64,000 nucleotides of DNA from Leptolyngbya ohadii IS1 (GTDB taxonomy: Bacteria; Cyanobacteriota; Cyanobacteriia; Elainellales; Elainellaceae), in NCBI RefSeq assembly GCF_002215035.1, contig NZ_NKFP01000006.1, positions 199,083 to 263,082 of the forward strand, given 5' to 3'. Position numbers and translations under genes: made by a program. This document shows, one piece after another, positions 40,104-48,680 of the stretch; the first letter of the stretch is position 1, and every line of letters starts with the position of its first letter. Below the pieces are notes generated by a model that did no database searches, was not told the origin of the DNA, and was given only the letters and a program-made list of their open reading frames with translations.

Positions 40104-40313
40104 ATGGAAATTAGTGCGCGTAATGCTTTGAAGGGAACTGTACAGAAAGTTGAAGCGGGTGCCGTTAATACCGAAGTAACGCTAGAAATTGCGCCCGGTG
40201 TTTCGATTACGGCAATCATTACGAAAGCCTCCGCCGACAAGTTAGGGCTCATTGAGGGCAAGGAGGCATATGCAGTTATCAAAGCGAGCGATGTCATGGT
40301 AGCGATCGATTAA
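40104..40313 (+). CDS. Mop/TOBE-domain molybdate-binding protein
   Basis: 69 residues, one Mop domain (ISARNALKGTVQKVEAGAVNTEVTLEI, with VMVAID at the end), the size of stand-alone molbindins that store or buffer molybdate. The ATG at 40104 has AAGGA upstream; an earlier GTG at 40083 is too close to its own possible ribosome-binding site. It converges with the last gene of the nif train, and molybdenum supply for nitrogenase is the likely reason for its location. Confidence 0.88.
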   Translation: MEISARNALKGTVQKVEAGAVNTEVTLEIAPGVSITAIITKASADKLGLIEGKEAYAVIKASDVMVAID

Positions 40314-40396
40314 AAAAGTTTAGTATTGGGTTTCGTTCGCCTCATTCATCATGTTTAGTATTGAGGTTTATCTATCTTATTCATGGTGCTGAGTTT

Positions 40397-40418
40397 GGTG
40401 GGCAGTGCCCACCCTTTT
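40397..40418 (+). terminator. Hairpin between convergent mop and methyltransferase genes
   Basis: A perfect GGTGGGC / GCCCACC stem with a three-base loop is followed by CCTTTT on the plus strand. It would end the mop transcript and may slow the opposite one. Confidence 0.6.
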
Positions 40419-40423
40419 CATCT

Positions 40424-41086
40424 TTAAATACGTCTGCGGGCGACGATGTGAAAAATATGCCAGTCTTTCTCCTCGCCGATCGCCGTTACGCCGGGATGCT
40501 CCTCTTCCTCCAGCCACTCCACCTCAAAGGACTGCAACAGAGCTTCTACCTGTTCGCGAGTATGGTGCGATCGCCCTGGATATTTCACCCAGGAATCTCG
40601 ATCGCCAAACAGATGACCGCAAAACCGTCCGCCAGTTCGTAACGAGGAGACGATGGTTCTCCAGAGGTGCTGAAAGCGATCCGGAGGACAGAAAGGCAGA
40701 CAAAAGCTGGCGTTGATCAGATCCACGGCGTCAGGCAGCGTTAGGGCTTCAAAGCGCATCTGCCGGGTTTGCAGACGGTCAGCAAGCAGATCGGGACGAC
40801 TGAGGAGGCGATCGAAGGCTTTTGGCTCTCCATCAATGGCTAAAACGTGCCATCCGTGATGCAATAGTTCGATCGTATCGCGTCCATCCCCACAGCCCAG
40901 ATCGACGGCAAATCGAGGACGATCCAAAGGTTCAGTGACTTCTGCGTCAAACTTTTCCAGCGCTTTTAGCAGGGTTTCCCGTGGCGGACGACCTTCCACC
41001 GCTTTGTAGTAGGTGTCCCAGCTATGAGGCGGACGATCTATCGAAGGCGGTTGCGCGGAGCGGTCGGTGTTTGGAGTCGAATTCAT
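40424..41086 (-). CDS. SAM-dependent methyltransferase at the end of the nif train
   Basis: 220 residues, class I fold: motif I AVDLGCGDGRDT (about residue 62), the acidic loop LAIDGEP, then DLINASFCLPF. A WLEEEEHPG segment near the C-terminus matches tellurite-resistance/TehB-like small methyltransferases. It lies 35 bp behind fdxB on the same strand and so is probably cotranscribed with nif genes. The substrate is unknown; methylation of a thiol or metalloid compound is a guess from family resemblance. Confidence 0.8.
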   Translation of the reverse strand: MNSTPNTDRSAQPPSIDRPPHSWDTYYKAVEGRPPRETLLKALEKFDAEVTEPLDRPRFAVDLGCGDGRDTIELLHHGWHVLAIDGEPKAFDRLLSRPDLLADRLQTRQMRFEALTLPDAVDLINASFCLPFCPPDRFQHLWRTIVSSLRTGGRFCGHLFGDRDSWVKYPGRSHHTREQVEALLQSFEVEWLEEEEHPGVTAIGEEKDWHIFHIVARRRI

Positions 41087-41121
41087 CGTAAATCAAACCT
41101 CACGCGACGACTGATTTGATT

Positions 41122-41418
41122 TTATGCCAGAGCCAACTCTGCGTGGGTTTGGCAGTCTTTTGGACAGACTCTAGAGCAGGCTTCGCAGCCAATACAGTTT
41201 TCTGCGTTGGCGATCGTCATCACCTTCCGTTCCACTTCGTCTTCTTCTTCGTCCTCCACAAATTCGCCTTCTTCGTTTAATGCGCGGAGGGACATGACAT
41301 TACGTCCGCAGGCTTTCAGGCATCTGCCGCAGCCAATACAGCGCTTTAGATCGATCGCTTGCAGAAATTTGGGCGTCCAGGCTTTGCCGCCAAAGGTCAG
41401 CCCTGTGAATGTGGTCAT
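41122..41418 (-). CDS. fdxB: Nif-specific ferredoxin III
   Basis: 98 residues with two [4Fe-4S] motifs: [13 protein letters not shown] and [13 protein letters not shown], separated by an acidic insertion ([12 protein letters not shown]) typical of FdxB. It is an electron carrier for nitrogenase or cofactor assembly. It follows feoA; the spacer between them carries a GGGAGCA heptamer patch. Confidence 0.93.
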   Translation of the reverse strand: MTTFTGLTFGGKAWTPKFLQAIDLKRCIGCGRCLKACGRNVMSLRALNEEGEFVEDEEEDEVERKVMTIANAENCIGCEACSRVCPKDCQTHAELALA

Positions 41419-41461
41419 ATTGTTCTCCTTTCAATCGGTTTCTCAGTGGCTTGGTTTCCCT

Positions 41462-41500
41462 AAGCAGGGAGCAGGGGGGCAGGGAGCAGGGGAGCTAGGG
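41462..41500 (-). repeat. Degenerate GGGAGCA heptamer patch, feoA-fdxB spacer
   Basis: AGCAGGGAGCAGGGGGGCAG continues as GGAGCAGGGGAGC, giving four to five imperfect units in the 102-bp spacer. Confidence 0.75.
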
Positions 41501-41520
41501 GGATCTTCCAGGTTTTCCCT

Positions 41521-41775
41521 TTAGCGATCGACTACTCGCACATAGAGGGCATTAATCGCGGCTTCGTCCAGAGCATAGGAGTTACCGTTGGTGGAAATCA
41601 TGAAGCGGGGAAATCGCTGAGTCAGGGTGATCTTTTGTCCGGGCACAAGTCCCATTCTTCGTAGATTTTGAGCGATCGTATCCTGTTGGGCATTGATGCG
41701 GGTAATCACACCCTGTTCACCGGGATGAAGCAATTTGAGCGACGCGCCTTTGACCGAAAATCCTGTGGTCAGCAT
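41521..41775 (-). CDS. feoA: FeoA-domain protein
   Basis: 84 residues from the ATG at 41775 (MLTTGFSVKGASLKLL). An SH3-like FeoA domain is visible (GEQGVITRI, LRRMGLVPGQKITL). A longer frame reaching upstream is not used because it runs back into fdxH. Such a gene lies behind fdxH in many cyanobacterial nif clusters, with a presumed role in iron supply or in modulating a protein partner. No feoB is adjacent. Confidence 0.85.
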   Translation of the reverse strand: MLTTGFSVKGASLKLLHPGEQGVITRINAQQDTIAQNLRRMGLVPGQKITLTQRFPRFMISTNGNSYALDEAAINALYVRVVDR

Positions 41776-41867
41776 GGGTGGTTGCCTGGAATGACGGGGA
41801 GATGACGGAAGAAATGAAAACAGAAATACAAGACAGAACGCAGATGTAGGCAGAAAGCAAACCCCAA

Positions 41868-42167
41868 TTAGACAAGATAGGCTTCCTGGTGAGTACGAAT
41901 CGTACAGTCCGATCGCGGATAGGTGACACAAAGCAGCACGAATCCTTTTTCTACCTGCTCATCATCTAGAAATACCTGATCAGACTGATCGATTTCACCC
42001 TCAACCAATTTACCTACACAGCTAGAACAGGAACCAGAATGACAGGAGAAAGGAAGATCCAAACCCTGCTCCTCTGCGGCTTCGAGAATGCTAACGGTAT
42101 CTTCTACAGGAATCGTGATGTCGATCGATCGTTTCTTGTTAATCAGATGAACTTGATAGGTTGCCAT
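41868..42167 (-). CDS. fdxH: Heterocyst-type [2Fe-2S] ferredoxin
   Basis: 99 residues. The plant-type cluster ligands are Cys42, Cys47, Cys50 ([12 protein letters not shown]) and Cys80. FdxH is the direct electron donor to the nitrogenase Fe protein in heterocystous strains, and the same type occurs in Leptolyngbya. It is encoded between hesB and feoA. Confidence 0.94.
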   Translation of the reverse strand: MATYQVHLINKKRSIDITIPVEDTVSILEAAEEQGLDLPFSCHSGSCSSCVGKLVEGEIDQSDQVFLDDEQVEKGFVLLCVTYPRSDCTIRTHQEAYLV

Positions 42168-42215
42168 GATGAAATTCTCCGTTATGAACTCTGGAACGAA
42201 TACTTAAGGAAGGAA

Positions 42216-42581
42216 TCAGGAGCAGGGAGCCGCAGCAGGAGTACAGTCGCCTGCCTGGAAGGATTTACCGCAGCCGCAGGTGTCAGTCGCGTTAGGGTTG
42301 GAGAACTTGAAACCGCTTTCCATTAACCCGTCCATAAAATCGATCACAACGCCTTGCAGCAGAGGCGCAACTTCAGGATCAATGTAAATTTTGACTCTGC
42401 CCTGCTGCTCAATCAAATCCGTCGATCGGGGCTTATTGGCAACGTCGATCGTGTACTGGTAGCCGCTACAGCCCCCATCATCGACACCCACACGGATGCC
42501 TTTATCTTCGGAAGGATCGGCACTGCCTTGCAGGAAGGCACGAAGGCGAAATTCAGCTTTTTCGGTCAGGGTGACAGTCAT
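42216..42581 (-). CDS. hesB: HesB/IscA-type Fe-S assembly protein
   Basis: 121 residues from the ATG at 42581 (MTVTLTEKAEF). The A-type carrier cysteines are present: GGCSGYQY in the middle and the C-terminal DTCGCGKSF. A 35-residue upstream extension in the same frame is rejected because it runs into the neighbouring gene's leader and lacks conservation. It serves Fe-S cluster delivery for nitrogenase. Confidence 0.93.
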   Translation of the reverse strand: MTVTLTEKAEFRLRAFLQGSADPSEDKGIRVGVDDGGCSGYQYTIDVANKPRSTDLIEQQGRVKIYIDPEVAPLLQGVVIDFMDGLMESGFKFSNPNATDTCGCGKSFQAGDCTPAAAPCS

Positions 42582-42618
42582 TGGATTCTCTCTTGTGTGA
42601 ATTACGGGGTGGATACTT

Positions 42619-42855
42619 TTAGCGATCGGTAGGAGAGCTTTGAACTTGTTGCAGATTCGAGGAACGGATGGCAGGTGTGATAACAATTGCTAGAACAAGC
42701 AACAATTTGATGAACCAAGCAGAAGACATAATGCTGAATAACAGACTGAATACTCCCGCTAATAGGATGAGTAATGCAGTGATTTCATCTGTTGCTCTAT
42801 AGCTGAGGTGGAAGGCGAGCAGGGCGATCGCCAGGGCTAGGAATGAGAATAGCAA
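42619..42855 (-). CDS. Small membrane protein between hesA and hesB
   Basis: 78 residues, two to three hydrophobic helices ([45 protein letters not shown]). It starts 19 bp inside the end of hesA, so translation is probably coupled. I do not recognise a family; its position inside the nif train argues that it is real. Confidence 0.65.
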   Translation of the reverse strand: MLFSFLALAIALLAFHLSYRATDEITALLILLAGVFSLLFSIMSSAWFIKLLLVLAIVITPAIRSSNLQQVQSSPTDR

Positions 42856-43712
42856 GGCTCTTCCTCCGCTGTAATACTCGTCAGTCTCCGGCTCAGTCCC
42901 CCGCAGGTTGGACAGTCGGGATCGTGATAGGGATGGCGTTTTGAGAATTCGGCGCGGCTCAGATCCATCGTGAGTAGCTGGGACAGGAGGGGTGTACCCA
43001 ATCCGGTAATTAGCTTAATTGCCTCCAGAGCCGTCAGACAGGCAAGCGTTCCAGAAACCGCCCCCAGTACGCCAAAACCACGCTTATCCCAGTCCGGCTT
43101 TTCGGGGAAAATGCAGGTGAGACAGGGTGTTAAACCCGGAACGATCGTGGTTAGATATGCCTCCATGTCATTCATCGCGGCTTCCACCATTGGTTTCCCC
43201 CAGCGGACACAGGCAGCATTCAGCAAATCCCGCTCGATAAAGTTATGGGCACAGTCAAGCACGATATCAGACGATCGCACTAACTCATCCACGTTATCGG
43301 GCGTAACATATTCACGAATGGCTTCAATTTGCACATCTGGATTGATCGCCTCCAGCGTTTCCTTTGCCTTAAACACTCTGGATTTACCAACCCAATCGTG
43401 CGTCATCAAAATCTGCCGATTCATGTCATCAAGCCGCAATTCACCCCCGCGCAGCAGGATCAACTTACCGACTCCGGCAACTGCTAGATAGAGGGCTGCG
43501 GTTCCGCCTAATCCGCCTACGCCCGTCACCAAAACGGTTGCATCTTTGAGTCGCTGCTGGGATGCCTCGCCGAAGCCAGGAAGCATGATTTGCCGCCGAT
43601 AGCGATCGAGTTCAGTGGGGGTGAGGTGCTGCACGGGATGGTCTCCGGTTTGCAAATGAAATTTCGGGTGAGAGGTTAAATCTAAGCTATGCGATCGCCT
43701 AATCAGACCCAA
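42837..43712 (-). CDS. hesA: HesA, ThiF/MoeB-family adenylating enzyme
   Basis: 291 residues. It has the nucleotide-binding [19 protein letters not shown] motif, R/N residues in [11 protein letters not shown], and the zinc-type CxxC pairs (PCLTCIF and DCPTCGG). It resembles E1-like enzymes that adenylate sulfur carriers. HesA is a regular member of cyanobacterial nif clusters, with a role in metallocluster assembly or molybdenum use that is not settled. It overlaps nifW by 14 bp. Confidence 0.92.
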   Translation of the reverse strand: MGLIRRSHSLDLTSHPKFHLQTGDHPVQHLTPTELDRYRRQIMLPGFGEASQQRLKDATVLVTGVGGLGGTAALYLAVAGVGKLILLRGGELRLDDMNRQILMTHDWVGKSRVFKAKETLEAINPDVQIEAIREYVTPDNVDELVRSSDIVLDCAHNFIERDLLNAACVRWGKPMVEAAMNDMEAYLTTIVPGLTPCLTCIFPEKPDWDKRGFGVLGAVSGTLACLTALEAIKLITGLGTPLLSQLLTMDLSRAEFSKRHPYHDPDCPTCGGLSRRLTSITAEEEPCYSHS

Positions 43713-44016
43713 TCTGTGAAAGCAAAACCACGTTTTTCGGCTTGTCGTTGAAGACCTTGAACAGTTTTTCGGTCAACGGCGACGAAGTGAGGAACGTATC
43801 ATAGGCTTCCTGGAGAGCCGATCGATAACGATCTAGCAATTCCGACTCGGATAAATCGGGAGATTGGGAGGCGATCGGTTTAATCAGCGCAGAGAACTTT
43901 TGCAGGATATGTAGGCGGTTTACGTTCACGACTTGCGGATCGTAGGGAAGCTGGAAAAACTCGAAATACTCTTCCGCATTCACGAGCTGATTGAATCCAT
44001 TCAGGGTCTGAGTCAT
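43699..44016 (-). CDS. nifW: Nitrogenase-stabilising protein NifW
   Basis: 105 residues with the family features [26 protein letters not shown] and FKVFNDKP. NifW binds and protects the MoFe protein. It overlaps DUF683 (upstream) by 4 bp and hesA (downstream). Confidence 0.94.
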   Translation of the reverse strand: MTQTLNGFNQLVNAEEYFEFFQLPYDPQVVNVNRLHILQKFSALIKPIASQSPDLSESELLDRYRSALQEAYDTFLTSSPLTEKLFKVFNDKPKNVVLLSQIGSD

Positions 44017-44225
44017 GATTTCTGCTCCGATTGCTTCAACTGTTGCTTGAGCTGATTGATCTGGTGGTAGATCTCGTAGGTTTCGGTCGCGGCTTCAATC
44101 AATCGTTCGTAGTCGGTGGGTAAACCTTCTGCCAGGTCATGCAGATCCATTTTCATTTGCCCCGCTTTGCTGTTGAGGCGTTTGATCTGCGTCTTTAGCT
44201 CGTCGGTGTCTGTGGCTTGTACCAT
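44013..44225 (-). CDS. DUF683 / CCE_0567-type protein
   Basis: 70 residues, two predicted helices ([22 protein letters not shown] and [13 protein letters not shown]), the helical-hairpin family regularly found between the DUF269 gene and nifW. The conserved LHDLAEGLP segment is present. Precise role unknown. Confidence 0.9.
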   Translation of the reverse strand: MVQATDTDELKTQIKRLNSKAGQMKMDLHDLAEGLPTDYERLIEAATETYEIYHQINQLKQQLKQSEQKS

Positions 44226-44247
44226 CGGTTTCTCCTATCGGTTTCTC

Positions 44248-44715
44248 CTAGAGCTTGCCGACTTCAGGAAAACGATTCGCCATTGCAATTCCCGACTGAA
44301 CAATCTTCTCGCCCTCCTGCTCGGTTTTTTCGAGGGAATCAAACCCGAATCGCTGAGCATCCCGCAGAGTTTTTGCGACGACCAGCAGACGACCGGAAAA
44401 GATCAGTGCCCAGCCGAATCCCTCGTGGCTCAGGTCAATGACTACCTGACAGAGCAGCCCAGTTTCTTCCTCAATGCGGTGAGCGATGCTGCGATAGAAT
44501 GCCAGAATTCGTCCTTTCGTAATTGGATCAACGTCGCCATCGATCGAGATTTCGCGCTTTTGTGCCTTTGTTACCACGTAGGGCTTCAGCAGCAGTTCAT
44601 CTGACCAGTTGCGATAGGTGCCGTAGGGATCGTTGGCGCGAATTTGCTGAGTGATTGCCTTCAAGAAAGGTCCGATCGCCGTGGTTTCTGTAGTGGTTTC
44701 TGTGGTCGTCGTCAT
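44248..44715 (-). CDS. NifX-associated protein (DUF269)
   Basis: 155 residues with the family patterns IRANDPYGTYRNWSDELLL and GWALIFSGRLLVVAKTLRDAQRFGF. It is encoded just behind nifX with a 4-bp overlap. Members are linked to FeMo-cofactor synthesis or storage; the biochemical role is not settled. Confidence 0.92.
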   Translation of the reverse strand: MTTTTETTTETTAIGPFLKAITQQIRANDPYGTYRNWSDELLLKPYVVTKAQKREISIDGDVDPITKGRILAFYRSIAHRIEEETGLLCQVVIDLSHEGFGWALIFSGRLLVVAKTLRDAQRFGFDSLEKTEQEGEKIVQSGIAMANRFPEVGKL

Positions 44716-45131
44716 ACTGTGGTTTCCTCTAATTCGTTCTCAAGATCGTCAAAGTTGGGGCTGCGCTGCTGTAATGCTTTCCTCAACCAGGGGGGCGGAC
44801 TGCCATTCAGGGTTTGTACCAGTTTCGTTAGAACATCGCTGATTTCCTGATCTTCCGACTGTGCCTTTACAGGCGTAATGCGCTTCTTAATCAGTCTTGC
44901 CGCTGCACTTCCGCCGATCGCTGATACATAGACGATCGTGCAGTCATGCAGTGCTTCGATTTTGGGTAACAGCTTGTCTTCGTTGCCGTCTTCTTCGAGG
45001 TTGCCGTCAAATCGGAGCGTTTCAAAAAAGGTATAGCCGTCGGTATTCACTTCGTAGACATCAATCTTTTTAGCGGAACCAAAGTGGGCATTGATATGAA
45101 CTTTGTCGCTGGTGGTGAAGGCAATTTTCAT
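44712..45131 (-). CDS. nifX: NifX, cofactor-binding protein
   Basis: 139 residues, NifX/NifB C-terminal-type domain (MKIAFTTSDKVHINAHFGSAKKIDVYEV). NifX carries NifB-co or the VK-cluster between NifB and NifEN. The spacer to nifN holds a heptamer array. Confidence 0.94.
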   Translation of the reverse strand: MKIAFTTSDKVHINAHFGSAKKIDVYEVNTDGYTFFETLRFDGNLEEDGNEDKLLPKIEALHDCTIVYVSAIGGSAAARLIKKRITPVKAQSEDQEISDVLTKLVQTLNGSPPPWLRKALQQRSPNFDDLENELEETTV

Positions 45132-45193
45132 TGCGGTGTCCTCCCGGTGGAGTGGTGGGTTTTAAGAGTGGGGAATGGGGAGTAGGAAGAGGG

Positions 45194-45228
45194 GGAGCAG
45201 GGAGCAGGGAGCAGGGAGCAGGGAGCAG
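45194..45228. repeat. GGAGCAG heptamer array in nifN-nifX spacer
   Basis: Five exact tandem heptamers, with degenerate G-rich sequence on both sides (45168-45240). Confidence 0.9.
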
Positions 45229-45257
45229 GGGAGAGAAAGGCGTCCAATCAAAAGGGT

Positions 45258-46562
45258 TTAATGTTTTGCGTGGGATTCTTCTTGTTCGAGGAATAGATTG
45301 CCAAGATCGAAAAGCAATTGCATCATGCCGCGATAGCCGACGGTAGAACGCTGTCCGTTGCCCAGTCGATCGAATATGGGGAAGCCCATGCGATAGAGGG
45401 GGGTATTTAACCGACGAGAAATTGATGCGACGTGGGAATTGCCAATTAGCAGATCCGATCCGGCGGCAAGCTGCTCAAAGTCCTCTAAGTCACCGATCGT
45501 CACTGACTCAACAGGTAATGCTTCCAGCAACGGTGATTTTGTGGTCGTCACAGCTGCCTGAATCTCGCTGCCCATGCTTTGTAGAAAATGCACCGTAGAC
45601 CACAGCAGATCGGGTTCCAACGCGAGGGAAACCTGTTTGCGTCCGAAGAAGAAATGGGTGTCCAGCATGGCATCCTGCACCTGTGCCCGCTGGCGGTAAT
45701 ATTTCTCCGGGACGGGTAAGCCGCTCAGGTCTGCCAAGCCTTCGATGAAGCTGTCGATCGCATCCAGATTGGACAGGCTGGGAAACACTTCGTAGGGAAT
45801 GCCAAACTGCTTTTGCAGAGCTTCTGCTGCGCCGCGCATACTTTCGCCTAACACCAGGGCATAAACTGAACTTCCGATCTCCCGCAGTTCCGCTAAGGTT
45901 GTACCACCGCTGGTGACGGAACCGGAGTTGTCGTCTAGATGACCGTCCATTGAAAGGGACAGATCGGGAACAACGATCGCCGTTAAGCCAAAGTCCGCGA
46001 TCATTTCTTTGATTGCCTGCACATCACCAGGGGCGAAGGCAGAACTCACGAGGAGGGTAATCTGATTCGGACGGGTTTCGCCGGGACGCGGTAATTCTTT
46101 GACAATGCTTTCGACGGTTGCTGCAAATCCATCCTGCAATGCGCCTTTGAAATCGGGCGTGGATACAAAGACGATCGGCAAATCGTACAGTTCGGGATGG
46201 CGTTTGCGAATGCTCTGGAGAATGCCCTGCATATCGTCGCCGCGTGTTTCGGTTAATCCGGTGGTACAAAGTCCGATGATTTCCGGTTTCGACTTTTCAA
46301 CCAGCGTCAGGATCGCCTGCTCCACATTGTCCTCGCCACCCAGCACCGTACTCACTTCCGTCATAGCAGTCGTGGAAAGGGGAATTGCTTCCCGAAAGTG
46401 GCGAACCAGCATGACTTTGGCGAAAGCCGTGCAGCCCTGGGAACCGTGGAACAGCGGCATCATTCCTTTTAAGCCGAGAAACGCCAGAGCGGAGCCGAGC
46501 GGCTGACTTTGCTTGAGCGGGTTAACGGCGACAGACTTGCGGCGCGTTGCGATCGTAGCCAT
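45258..46562 (-). CDS. nifN: NifN, FeMo-cofactor scaffold subunit
   Basis: 434 residues from the ATG at 46562 (MATIATRRK). It is homologous to NifK: NPLKQSQPLGSALAFLGLKG and HGSQGCTAFAKVMLVRHF near the N-terminus. It forms the NifEN scaffold with NifE. A start seven codons upstream is less likely. Confidence 0.94.
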   Translation of the reverse strand: MATIATRRKSVAVNPLKQSQPLGSALAFLGLKGMMPLFHGSQGCTAFAKVMLVRHFREAIPLSTTAMTEVSTVLGGEDNVEQAILTLVEKSKPEIIGLCTTGLTETRGDDMQGILQSIRKRHPELYDLPIVFVSTPDFKGALQDGFAATVESIVKELPRPGETRPNQITLLVSSAFAPGDVQAIKEMIADFGLTAIVVPDLSLSMDGHLDDNSGSVTSGGTTLAELREIGSSVYALVLGESMRGAAEALQKQFGIPYEVFPSLSNLDAIDSFIEGLADLSGLPVPEKYYRQRAQVQDAMLDTHFFFGRKQVSLALEPDLLWSTVHFLQSMGSEIQAAVTTTKSPLLEALPVESVTIGDLEDFEQLAAGSDLLIGNSHVASISRRLNTPLYRMGFPIFDRLGNGQRSTVGYRGMMQLLFDLGNLFLEQEESHAKH

Positions 46563-46672
46563 GACATCACCTCTGGATTTCAATTACGGCAATTGGAGCA
46601 ATGATGGAAATTTGTCGAATTGGGAACGATACAGGGGTTAGTGGGAAATCCCACACGAATCGCTAACTGCTT

Positions 46673-48067
46673 TTAATCGATCGCTAAACCGGGTTCAGCG
46701 GTTGCCCACGGAGCAGGTTTACGAACCTGTGCCCAGACGGGACTGTGTAATGCTTCGTCGAGTTCTCGCGCCATCTCCACCATGCCCACATAGCCTGCGT
46801 AAGGATGGTGACGCTCTTGATTGATATCGAGGAAGGGAATCTTTGCTTTAAGTGCGGTGTATTGGTTGCGTCCGCCCGCGATCAGCATATCGGCTCTCGT
46901 TTGGGCGATCACGCGCAAGAGTTCCTGAGCATTTCCCTTTTCTAACATGATTCCATCTTTGCCCAGTAATTCTTTAATCCGAGCTTTATCTTCCTCGGTA
47001 CTTTTCTTCGTGCTGGTGGCACAAACTTCCATACCCAGATCTTTGGCTGCGGAAATGATTGACCAGCTTTTCACGCCACCCGTGTAAAGCACAACCCGTT
47101 TGCCTTTGAGCCTTGCACGATAGGGGGCTAACGCTTCGTCTAATTTTGCCGTTTCTTCTGCGATTAGTATCTCAACTCGTTCCTGGAGATTACGATCGCC
47201 TATCTTCGCTGCAATGTTTCGCAGACAGCGATTCATGTCCGCAACACCATAAAAAGATTCTTCCACGTAGGGTATTCCATAACGTTCCTCCATTTTTCGC
47301 GCCATATTAATTAACGCCTTGGAGCAAATCATCACGTTCAGCTTCGCCCGATGGGAGCAGGCAATATCCCTGTAGCGTCCATCTCCGGTAATCTGTGCTA
47401 ATACCCGAATGCCTAATTTCTCGAACAGCGGCAGGACTCCCCACAGTTCTCCGGCAATGTTGTATTCGCCGATCAGATTGATATCATAGGGCGTGGTGTA
47501 TTCCGGTTCCTGACTGCCAACCACGTACTCTAGCAAACTCTCGCCGCCGACGCGATTCCCCAGATTCTTGCTGCCAATAAAGCCAGGAGAATTGACCGGA
47601 ACAACGGGTACGCCTGCTTTCTCAGATGCCTTTTGGCAAACCGCATCCAAATCATCGCCAATCAGGGCAGTCACACAGGTTGAGTAGACAAACACAGCGG
47701 CAGGACTATAGCGTTCCTTGACTTCCAGAATCGCCTTGTAGAGCTTTTTCTCACCGCCAAAGATAATATCGTTCTCGCTTAGGTCAGTGGTGAAGCCCAT
47801 CTTGTAGAGCATTGAACCAGAGGACTGACTGCCGCGACTGCCCCAGGAATTTCCGGCACAGGCGATCGGTCCATGTACCAAATGAGCCGCATCCGTAATC
47901 GGAACTAGAGCAATCATTGCGCCATCAAAGGCGCATCCGCCCTGTGCTGCACCGGGTTGAGCGACCTGAGTACAGGATTTATTCTTGCCTTTGCCCTCTT
48001 TTTTGTGGTTATGCTCACAGGCGGACTCGCTCAGCAGTTCATTAATTTTGCCTTGCGTGAGTTTCAT
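46673..48067 (-). CDS. nifE: NifE, FeMo-cofactor scaffold subunit
   Basis: 464 residues. The N-terminus has the Cys-rich segment with ESACEHN and [21 protein letters not shown], then [12 protein letters not shown]. It is a NifD paralogue and partner of NifN in FeMo-cofactor maturation. The spacer to nifN is 110 bp. Confidence 0.95.
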   Translation of the reverse strand: MKLTQGKINELLSESACEHNHKKEGKGKNKSCTQVAQPGAAQGGCAFDGAMIALVPITDAAHLVHGPIACAGNSWGSRGSQSSGSMLYKMGFTTDLSENDIIFGGEKKLYKAILEVKERYSPAAVFVYSTCVTALIGDDLDAVCQKASEKAGVPVVPVNSPGFIGSKNLGNRVGGESLLEYVVGSQEPEYTTPYDINLIGEYNIAGELWGVLPLFEKLGIRVLAQITGDGRYRDIACSHRAKLNVMICSKALINMARKMEERYGIPYVEESFYGVADMNRCLRNIAAKIGDRNLQERVEILIAEETAKLDEALAPYRARLKGKRVVLYTGGVKSWSIISAAKDLGMEVCATSTKKSTEEDKARIKELLGKDGIMLEKGNAQELLRVIAQTRADMLIAGGRNQYTALKAKIPFLDINQERHHPYAGYVGMVEMARELDEALHSPVWAQVRKPAPWATAEPGLAID

Positions 48068-48134
48068 GGCATTCGGGAAAAGTGGTGTGGGTGGTGAACA
48101 AGGATCGGCGGTCAGAATGAATGATCGAAATGAA

Positions 48135-48455
48135 TCAACAATAGCGACTTACATCTTCTCCGCAGACTTCAGCAAGGTAGCTCAGGGCACGAAATCGCAG
48201 ACTGACAAACTCGTTGTAGAAGGGATTAAGTTCGCACAGCGGCGGTGTGTGAAAGCTGTTACCGAATAGCGTGAAGTGATGCTCAAAAGGACAAGTACAG
48301 GGAATCAATCGACAAACAATGTGGGCAATGCGCGGGGATTGAATTTGGAGACGATCGATCGAATGGCGGATCGGATTGAGTAGAGTATCCCAGCAGGAAT
48401 GGCGAGAAGGTGGGCTGGGAGTCAAGTTATTAGACGCAGAAGAAGCAGTTGACAT
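48135..48455 (-). CDS. Mo-dependent nitrogenase C-terminal-like protein
   Basis: 106 residues: [35 protein letters not shown], given here as features around residues 25-60, with [27 protein letters not shown] at the end. I recognise it as the small Mo_nitro_C-type protein commonly found between nifK and nifE in cyanobacteria. Function unknown. Confidence 0.88.
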   Translation of the reverse strand: MSTASSASNNLTPSPPSRHSCWDTLLNPIRHSIDRLQIQSPRIAHIVCRLIPCTCPFEHHFTLFGNSFHTPPLCELNPFYNEFVSLRFRALSYLAEVCGEDVSRYC

Positions 48456-48540
48456 GGCAGGGGTAGGGTGGTGAAGTAATCAGGTAGCATATCGACTTTT
48501 TACAGGTTTAAGGCTTTCAGATGGGTGGCAGAACGGTTGA

Positions 48541-48680
48541 GATCCCCCTAAATCCCCCTTTTGTGATTTGCCGCTCCTGAGGAGCGAGAAGGGGGACTTT
48601 GAGACGGTTAGCTTTCTATTTGCCAAAGGATTCTTTGAGAGGTTCGGTTCCCCCCTTCCTAAGGGGGGCTAGGGGGGATC
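48541..48680. repeat. MITE-like element directly after nifK
   Basis: 140 bp with inverted termini GATCCCCCTAAATCCCCCTT and AAGGGGGGCTAGGGGGGATC. One end touches the nifK stop codon, with no spacer. An internal short hairpin lies around CTCCTGAGGAG. There is no ORF. Confidence 0.85.
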
